Positions 58,127-64,000 of a DNA stretch of 64,000 bases are shown here, piece after piece. Where the stretch lies: positions 682,001 to 746,000 of the forward strand of contig NZ_CP045925.1 of NCBI RefSeq assembly GCF_020541265.1. The letters run 5' to 3'. This DNA comes from Profftia lariciata. GTDB taxonomy: Bacteria > Pseudomonadota > Gammaproteobacteria > Enterobacterales > Enterobacteriaceae. Below the pieces are notes generated by a model, which worked only from the letters and a program-made list of their open reading frames with translations, was not told where the DNA came from and ran no database searches. Position 1 is the stretch's first letter, and the number at the start of each line of letters is the position of its first letter. The position numbers and the translations under genes were made by a program.

Positions 58127-58474
58127 TAAAATATAAATTAAGATATTATAAATTATATTATGTTTGAAAATATAAATTATATATTATTTATGATAAGTCA
58201 TTAATGATACATAGCATATTTAATATATGATTAAATATTTAAAATAATATTTAATATACATACTAATATTTTTTAATAAAAATTATTTTTTAATATTTAA
58301 TCAAGTTATGTTAGAAATATAACAATATATATTATTTTATATAACAAAATAATTAATAGATAAAACAAAATAATAAAAAAATTTTATATTTATATCTTGT
58401 ACTACCTATAAATATATTTGCAATAACTTATAACACTTTACACAAAAATATAATATATTAATTAAATTAAATAA

Positions 58475-59209
58475 TTATTTAACTTCTATAAAATTTTCGT
58501 TTACCTGTGATATTAATGGCTGTATACGACCTTCACGTACTGTTGTAGATACAGCATTTAAATACAAATTAATTGCACGAGTTGCATCATCATTTCCAGG
58601 AATAACAAAATCAACACCATCTGGATTAGAGTTGGTATCAACAATAGAAAAAACTGGAATACCTAGATTATTTGCTTCTTTAATTGCTATATGCTCATGG
58701 TCTGCATCAATTACAAAAAGAGCATCTGGTAAACCGCCCATATCTTTAATTCCACCTAAACTATTTTCTAATTTAGCAAGCTCACGAGCACGTATTAGCG
58801 CTTCTTTTTTAGTTAGTTTTTCAAATGTTCCATCCTGAGATTGTATTTCTAAGTCTTTTAATCTTCGAATACTCTGACGAACTGTTTTCCAATTAGTCAA
58901 CATACCACCTAACCAACGATGATTTACAAAAAATTGGTCACAATTATTAGCAGCTTCTTTTACTGCTACGCTTGCAGCACGTTTTGTACCAACAAATAAT
59001 ATTTTACCTTTACGAATAGAGATTTTTTTTAATTGAGATAAAGCTTCATTAAACATCGGAACAGTCTTTTCGAGATTAATGATATGAACCTTATTATGTG
59101 CACCGAAACCAAAGAATATAAAAGGCTTCATTTTAGGATTCCAGTAACGGGGCTGATGACCAAAATGTACGCCAGCTTTAAGCATGTCACGCATGGAAAC
59201 AGTTGCCAT
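58475..59209 (-). CDS. rpsB: 30S ribosomal protein S2
   Basis: Late-assembling protein of the 30S head/body junction. The protein has 244 residues against 241 in E. coli. The start MATVSMRDMLKAGVHFGHQPRYWNPKM and the motif GTKRAAS are near-identical to the family. AGAGGTTT gives a good ribosome-binding site just before the ATG. A TATACT hexamer about 40-50 bp upstream is a candidate -10 element. It is the first gene of the long minus-strand cluster and divergent from map. Confidence 0.98.
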   Translation of the reverse strand: MATVSMRDMLKAGVHFGHQPRYWNPKMKPFIFFGFGAHNKVHIINLEKTVPMFNEALSQLKKISIRKGKILFVGTKRAASVAVKEAANNCDQFFVNHRWLGGMLTNWKTVRQSIRRLKDLEIQSQDGTFEKLTKKEALIRARELAKLENSLGGIKDMGGLPDALFVIDADHEHIAIKEANNLGIPVFSIVDTNSNPDGVDFVIPGNDDATRAINLYLNAVSTTVREGRIQPLISQVNENFIEVK

Positions 59210-59561
59210 AAATAAACCTCTATAATTAATATTTCATATATTTATTAACCTAGTATAAAGTCATTTTTCTTAAAAACTAGGGTAATAATGAAAGAACGAT
59301 AACTATATACTAATATGTAGTTTGATTTTATATATTAAAATTATAAATACATATAATATGAATTGATGCATGAGTATATCAAATTTTTTAAAGATATATT
59401 GCAAAATTCAGTATTATTTATACTATAAATCAATTATATACTCAATCTTTTTATAACAAATAACAATAATCTATAAACTTTAGAGATAGTTATAAACTAA
59501 TAAGTAATCTTAATAGATTATTATCATTGTAATCATATATAATACAAGTGGAAATATATTA
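59210..59561. promoter_or_regulatory. Divergent promoter region between rpsB and map
   Basis: This 352-bp gap must hold the promoters for both directions. In E. coli the rpsB leader mRNA also carries the S2 autoregulation site, and a small RNA (tff) has been reported there. I could not recognise either by eye. A TATACT hexamer on the minus strand about 42 bp before the rpsB ATG is the best -10 candidate. Confidence 0.4.
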
Positions 59562-60362
59562 ATGGCAATTGCAATAAAAACACCTGAACAAATAGCAAAA
59601 ATGCGAGTTTCTGGAAAACTGGCTGCAGAAATTTTAACAATTATTAAACCATACGTTATTATTGGCGTAAGTACTAATGAATTAGATCGTATTTGTGCTA
59701 ATTATATTACCCAGAAACAGAAAGCGATATCTGCTTGTTTAGGATATCATGGATACCCTAAATCAATATGCATATCTGTTAATGAAGTAGTTTGTCATGG
59801 AATTCCTAATGATAAAAAAATATTAAAAAATGGTGATATCGTTAATATTGATGTCACTATTATTAAGGACGGATGGCATGGCGATACATCCAAAATGTTT
59901 ATAGTTGGTAAGCCAACTATTTTAGGAAAAAGACTATGTTTTATAACACTACAAAGTTTATATTTAGCTATTAAAATGGTTAAGCCTAATATTCGTCTGT
60001 ACACTATAGGTGCTGCAATCCAAAAATTTATTGAAGCTCATGGTTTTTCTGTTGTACGTGAATATTGTGGTCATGGTATTGGTAAAATGTTTCATGAAGA
60101 ACCTAAAGTTCTTCATTATCATACCGATGATGGAGGAGTATTACTGCAAGAAGGTATGGTTTTTACTATTGAGCCTATGGTAAATGTTGGTCATTACGGC
60201 ATTCGTATTATGAAAGATGGATGGACAGTCAAAACTAAAGATCGTAGTTTATCTGCGCAATATGAACATACTATTGTAGTAACAAATAATGGCTGTGAAA
60301 TTTTAACTCTACGTGAAGAAGAGAGAGATATCCCAAGAATTATTATTCATAATAAAATATAA
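59562..60362 (+). CDS. map: Methionine aminopeptidase, type I
   Basis: Removes the N-terminal Met from nascent proteins. The protein has 266 residues against 264 in E. coli. All five metal ligands are at their E. coli positions: Asp97 and Asp108 (VNIDVT, HGDTSK), His171 (GHGIG), Glu204 (TIEPM) and Glu235 (QYEHT). It is divergent from rpsB as in E. coli. Confidence 0.98.
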   Translation: MAIAIKTPEQIAKMRVSGKLAAEILTIIKPYVIIGVSTNELDRICANYITQKQKAISACLGYHGYPKSICISVNEVVCHGIPNDKKILKNGDIVNIDVTIIKDGWHGDTSKMFIVGKPTILGKRLCFITLQSLYLAIKMVKPNIRLYTIGAAIQKFIEAHGFSVVREYCGHGIGKMFHEEPKVLHYHTDDGGVLLQEGMVFTIEPMVNVGHYGIRIMKDGWTVKTKDRSLSAQYEHTIVVTNNGCEILTLREEERDIPRIIIHNKI

Positions 60363-61215
60363 GTTAATTTATTATTAAATAATATATATTATTATATGTA
60401 TCTAATTACAGATATTACTGTAACTCTTTTTATAAATGTAAAATCTAGATAATATAATAAATTTATATTTTTTAATAGCGATTGAGACTGAACCATAGGA
60501 TTATGATTGATATTTTTTGAAAGTATTTTTATTAATGTATATTAATTACTTAATTATAATATATTTATTATAAATATTATTTTTAGCAATTTGATAATAC
60601 TTATTATTGAAATAATAAACAATAAAAATTAATAATTAATTTATTGGTTATATTTTTACTATAGAAACACTAATTAATATAAATAAGCAATAATATATAT
60701 AAAAAATATTTTTTATAATTTATTTTGAGAGCACTATAAATAATAGAGATAATATTACAATATATTGAAAATATTTAGTTATTTAATTAATAAGATAATA
60801 TTTTTATTATATATTGTATATATTTATAAAAATAAACAGAAAAATAATTAATCAATTATTAGTTCTGTCTTAAAAAAAGTTTTATGAATAAATTGATAAT
60901 ACTTTACAAAGTAAAAAATTAATTACATGTAATGTATTTAACAAAACAATATTTTATTAGTTAATAATATAAAATATTTGATTATAAATTAATAATTCTC
61001 ATTTACAATATATAAAACTTATGATAAGTTAATAACTTATAGTAAATATAAAATATTAAAAACATTTAATAAATATATTTATTATAACTTTTAAGAAGTT
61101 AAAAAATTTTTATTAATATAAGATATTTAAAGTATTTAATTGTCATCTTATTTATATATTAGCTTGAAATTAAATTTTTTTAATAGTGCAGTACCCGCAT
61201 ATTATAAGGTTATTT
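60363..61215. other. Spacer between map and feoA
   Basis: This 853-bp gene-free stretch joins two loci that are far apart in E. coli, so a rearrangement junction lies here. A dyad ATAAGTTA-A-TAACTTAT occurs at 61024-61040. With flanking bases it has the outer half-sites GATAA and TTAT at Fur-box spacing. Nothing else was recognised. Confidence 0.5.
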
Positions 61216-61470
61216 ATGCATAATTTTATTCCAAATCATAAATATAAAATTATTGGTTTTTCGCCTTTAATTAATCCTGTATATCGTCAGAAATTACTTT
61301 CTATGGGTTTTTTACCAGGTTCTCCTTTTAGTGTAGTAAGAATAGCTCCTTTGGGTGATCCTATTGAAGTAAAATCACGTCATACTAATCTTATTCTACG
61401 CAAGAAAGACTTAGAATTACTGACAATAGAGCTCATGACAGTCATCAATGCAACTCAGCATAATATATAA
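61216..61470 (+). CDS. feoA: Ferrous iron transport protein A
   Basis: Small cytoplasmic SH3-like protein needed for FeoB-dependent Fe(II) uptake. The start is taken at the ATG 61216, with AAGG 7 nt upstream; an in-frame GTG at 61186 adds ten unconserved residues. This gives 84 residues against 75 in E. coli. The core YKIIGFSPLINPVYRQKLLSMGFLPG and RIAPLGDPIEVKSR...LILRKKDLELL matches FeoA well, with a short C-terminal extension. feoB starts 146 bp downstream. Confidence 0.95.
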   Translation: MHNFIPNHKYKIIGFSPLINPVYRQKLLSMGFLPGSPFSVVRIAPLGDPIEVKSRHTNLILRKKDLELLTIELMTVINATQHNI

Positions 61471-61616
61471 TAACCTTGGATATTAAAAATGACAACTTAT
61501 GTCTTAAGATATCTTGTTACTATTATTTTAGATCATTAATAGTAATTAATAATTAGTACTCTATAAGATTTATTACGTTTTTATATATTGCAAGATCTTT
61601 TTATAAAAAATTTATT

Positions 61617-63917
61617 ATGAAACAACTAACAATTGGGTTAATTGGTAATCCAAACTCAGGTAAAACTACGTTATTTAATCAATTAACAGGATCCCATCAA
61701 AGAGTTGGGAATTGGGCTGGAGTTACAGTAGAACGTAAAGAAGGTTACTTTTTTACAGAGAATAATCACATTAAACTAGTGGATCTTCCTGGTATTTATT
61801 CTTTAACAACTATTTCAGAGCAAACATCGTTAGATGAGCAAATCACCTGTAATTATATTTTAAATGGTAATACAGATTTAATTATCAATGTAGTTGATGC
61901 TTCTAATCTTGAACGTAACCTATACTTAACATTGCAAATACTTGAGCCTAATATTCCATGTATTATAGCACTGAATATGATAGATATCGCTAATAAACAA
62001 AACATTATAATTGATATTAACCGTCTTTCTAAGATTCTTAATTGTCCGGTGATTCCTTTAATATCAACTCGGGCTAGTGGAATAAATGAACTAAAAAAAG
62101 CTATTGATATACCATTAAAATACACCATGAAAAAATTAGTTGAATATCCGCTAATATTACTATTACAGATAAATCGTTTATCTAAAGAAATGTCAGATAA
62201 TTTAAGCATACAGCAACGCCGTTGGTTAGCATTTCAATTACTTGAGGGTAATATCTATAGTTTAACAAATATAAGCCATGCACTAAAAATATTGCCTCAA
62301 ATAAAAAAAATTTTAATAAACAAATTACATGAAGATCCTGCGTTAATTATTGCTAACTCTCGCTATAAATTTATTACAGATATTTGCGATACTGTAAGTA
62401 ATACAAAAACAGTAATACATCATATTGTTACAGAAAAGCTAGATTGTATTATTCTTCATCGCTGGATGGGGATCCCTATTTTTTTATTCGTTATGTATAT
62501 AATGTTTTTTTTAGCAATAAATGTTGGTGGCGCTTTACAACCTTTTTTTGATATAAGTTCTATCACTATTTTTATTCAAGGTATTCAATGGCTTGGGTAT
62601 ACTTTGCATTTTCCTGAATGGTTAACTATTTTTCTTGTGCAGAGTGGAGGTGGTGTCAATACAATATTATCTATGGTACCTCAAATAAGCATAATGTATT
62701 TGTCACTTTCTTTTCTTGAAGATTCTGGTTACATGGCTAGAGCAGCCTTCGTTGTTGATCGTGTGATGCAAACATTAGGTTTACCTGGAAAATCATTTGT
62801 TCCTTTGATAGTAGGTTTTGGATGTAACGTACCTGCAGTAATGAGTGCACGTACTTTAGACGCACCACGTGAACGTCTTATAACTGTACTTATGGTGCCA
62901 TTTATATCTTGTGGTGCTCGTTTAGTGATATTTGCTATTTTTTCTACAGCGTTTTTTGGGCAAGGTAAAGCATTAGCAGTATTTTCTTTGTATATACTTG
63001 GTATTATCATGGCTATTGTTACAGGTATAATACTAAAATACACTATTATGCGCGGAGAAGCATCGCCTTTTATTATGGAGTTACCAGCATATCATGTGCC
63101 ATATATAAAAAATTTATTACTACAAACCTGGGTACGCTTAAAGAGTTTTATATTACGTGCAGGTAAAGTTATAGTGATAGCAAATATATTAATTGGTACT
63201 TTAAATAGTTTTTCTTTTAGCGGTAAGCCTATAAACTTTATTAATGATTCTGCACTTGCTTCGATTAGTAAAGTTATCACGCCAGTATTACAACCTATTG
63301 GCATTCACCATGATAATTGGCAAGCTACTGTAGGACTAATTACGGGTGCTATAGCAAAAGAAGTAGTGATTAGTACTTTAAATACATTATATACTGTAGA
63401 ACAAATTAATAAAATACATTTTAATCCAGAAACATATAATTTAATTAAAGGTTTAAAAGAAGCTGTTAATCAAACATGGCAAAATCTTTATAAGATTTTT
63501 CATCTAACATTATTTGTTAACCCTATCAAAAACAATCCAAGTGAGATGTCATCCATTTCTATTAGTATTATGAGTAATAAATTTATTAGTATGAGTGCTG
63601 CTTATGCCTATCTTATTTTCGTTCTTTTATATGTTCCTTGTATATCAGTTATGGGAGCAATAGCTAGAGAAAGTAATTATAATTGGATGGTATTTTCTAT
63701 TTTATGGAGTTTAAATATTGCATATTCATTAGCTACTATATTTTATCAAGTAACTAATTTTTTGTATGATCCTCAATATAGTGCTATAACTATTACTCTT
63801 GTTATTATATTTAATATATTACTATTCATTGCTTTACGTCATTCAAAAAAGCGTTTTAACATAAAATTAATTAATGATTATATTAATAGTAACTGTAGTA
63901 ATTATGTTAATAAATAA
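61617..63917 (+). CDS. feoB: Ferrous iron transporter FeoB
   Basis: Inner-membrane Fe(II) permease with an N-terminal GTPase-like domain. The protein has 766 residues against 773 in E. coli. G1 GNPNSGKT is at 10-17, G3 is DLPGIYSL and G4 is NMID. The core and gate motifs of the membrane domain are seen in FLEDSGYMARAAFVVDRVMQTLGLPGKSFVPLIVGFGCNVPAVMSARTL and SCGARLVIFAIF. The Cys pairs at the E. coli C terminus are reduced to a single Cys. FeoC is not seen in the 83 bases that follow. Retention suggests that the cell imports ferrous iron from its host. Confidence 0.98.
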   Translation: MKQLTIGLIGNPNSGKTTLFNQLTGSHQRVGNWAGVTVERKEGYFFTENNHIKLVDLPGIYSLTTISEQTSLDEQITCNYILNGNTDLIINVVDASNLERNLYLTLQILEPNIPCIIALNMIDIANKQNIIIDINRLSKILNCPVIPLISTRASGINELKKAIDIPLKYTMKKLVEYPLILLLQINRLSKEMSDNLSIQQRRWLAFQLLEGNIYSLTNISHALKILPQIKKILINKLHEDPALIIANSRYKFITDICDTVSNTKTVIHHIVTEKLDCIILHRWMGIPIFLFVMYIMFFLAINVGGALQPFFDISSITIFIQGIQWLGYTLHFPEWLTIFLVQSGGGVNTILSMVPQISIMYLSLSFLEDSGYMARAAFVVDRVMQTLGLPGKSFVPLIVGFGCNVPAVMSARTLDAPRERLITVLMVPFISCGARLVIFAIFSTAFFGQGKALAVFSLYILGIIMAIVTGIILKYTIMRGEASPFIMELPAYHVPYIKNLLLQTWVRLKSFILRAGKVIVIANILIGTLNSFSFSGKPINFINDSALASISKVITPVLQPIGIHHDNWQATVGLITGAIAKEVVISTLNTLYTVEQINKIHFNPETYNLIKGLKEAVNQTWQNLYKIFHLTLFVNPIKNNPSEMSSISISIMSNKFISMSAAYAYLIFVLLYVPCISVMGAIARESNYNWMVFSILWSLNIAYSLATIFYQVTNFLYDPQYSAITITLVIIFNILLFIALRHSKKRFNIKLINDYINSNCSNYVNK

Positions 63918-64000
63918 TGTATAATGATTTAATCATTATTATATATTTCAGTATATAATACTACTCTAAAATATATAAAATACTATTTCATTACACAATG

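Larger units (their letters stand above)
57274..58474. other. Expanded rpsB-tsf intercistronic spacer (1.2 kb)
   Basis: In E. coli the gap is about 250 bp; here it is 1,201 bp and has no gene. It contains two perfect inverted repeats, at 57878-57913 and 58094-58126, listed separately. No gene is known at this place in relatives, so this is growth or insertion of non-coding sequence in place of loss of a known gene. Confidence 0.65.

Noticed and set aside
61186..61215. GTG start for feoA
   Set aside because: The ATG at 61216 has AAGG 7 nt upstream and its N terminus aligns with E. coli FeoA; the extension does not.

Overview
The window is a chromosomal segment of a strongly AT-biased, genome-reduced gammaproteobacterium. 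Every protein I recognise is closest, from memory, to its Escherichia coli (Enterobacterales) counterpart and is almost the same length. The third codon positions and all spacers are nearly pure A/T. This fits an obligate insect endosymbiont of the Wigglesworthia/Blochmannia/Arsenophonus type, but I cannot name the species. I count 38 protein genes (one cut by the window edge) and 3 tRNA genes. The listed coding sequences add up to about 40.8 kb, or roughly 64% of the window, which is low for a bacterium. No insertion sequence, prophage, CRISPR array, toxin system or secondary-metabolism cluster was seen.

Layout. 1-1533: thrS (5' part, minus strand), followed by a 3.2-kb gene-free stretch. 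4725-24267: the enterobacterial block greA, rlmE, ftsH, glmM, secG, tRNA-Leu(GAG), tRNA-fMet, rimP, nusA, infB, rbfA, truB, rpsO, pnp, deaD (all plus). yhbY, folP and nlpI, expected here, are missing. 25101-30153: gpmI (minus) divergent from yibN, secB, gpsA (plus), with grxC and cysE missing. 32175-32828: a DedA-family membrane protein alone. 34485-34557: tRNA-Ile2(CAU) alone in a 5.6-kb stretch with no protein gene. 38416-59209: the envelope and translation cluster, all minus, transcribed in the order rpsB, tsf, pyrH, frr, dxr, uppS, cdsA, [rseP lost], bamA, skp, lpxD, fabZ, lpxA, lpxB, rnhB, dnaE, accA. 59562-60362: map, divergent from rpsB. 61216-63917: feoA and feoB.

Together the genes cover the translation cycle (initiator tRNA, IF2, EF-Ts, RRF, S2, S15, ribosome maturation and rRNA/tRNA modification), transcription elongation (GreA, NusA), RNA decay (PNPase, DeaD), and replication (DNA polymerase III alpha, RNase HII). 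They also cover fatty-acid and lipid A synthesis (AccA, FabZ, LpxA, LpxD, LpxB), outer-membrane protein assembly (Skp, BamA, SecB, SecG, FtsH), peptidoglycan/isoprenoid supply (GlmM, UppS, Dxr), glycolysis (GpmI) and ferrous iron import (FeoAB). The retained lipid A and BamA pathway indicates a cell with a real outer membrane, unlike Buchnera.

No previously undescribed system was found. The points most worth a second look are small. ThrRS carries Ser instead of Cys at editing-site position 182. The initiator tRNA has A1 opposite A72 instead of C1. A tRNA gene has lost its encoded CCA. A readable fossil of the rseP 3' end lies in front of bamA. Several long, perfect inverted repeats persist in otherwise decaying spacers, including two inside the rpsB-tsf operon and one touching the rbfA ribosome-binding site.
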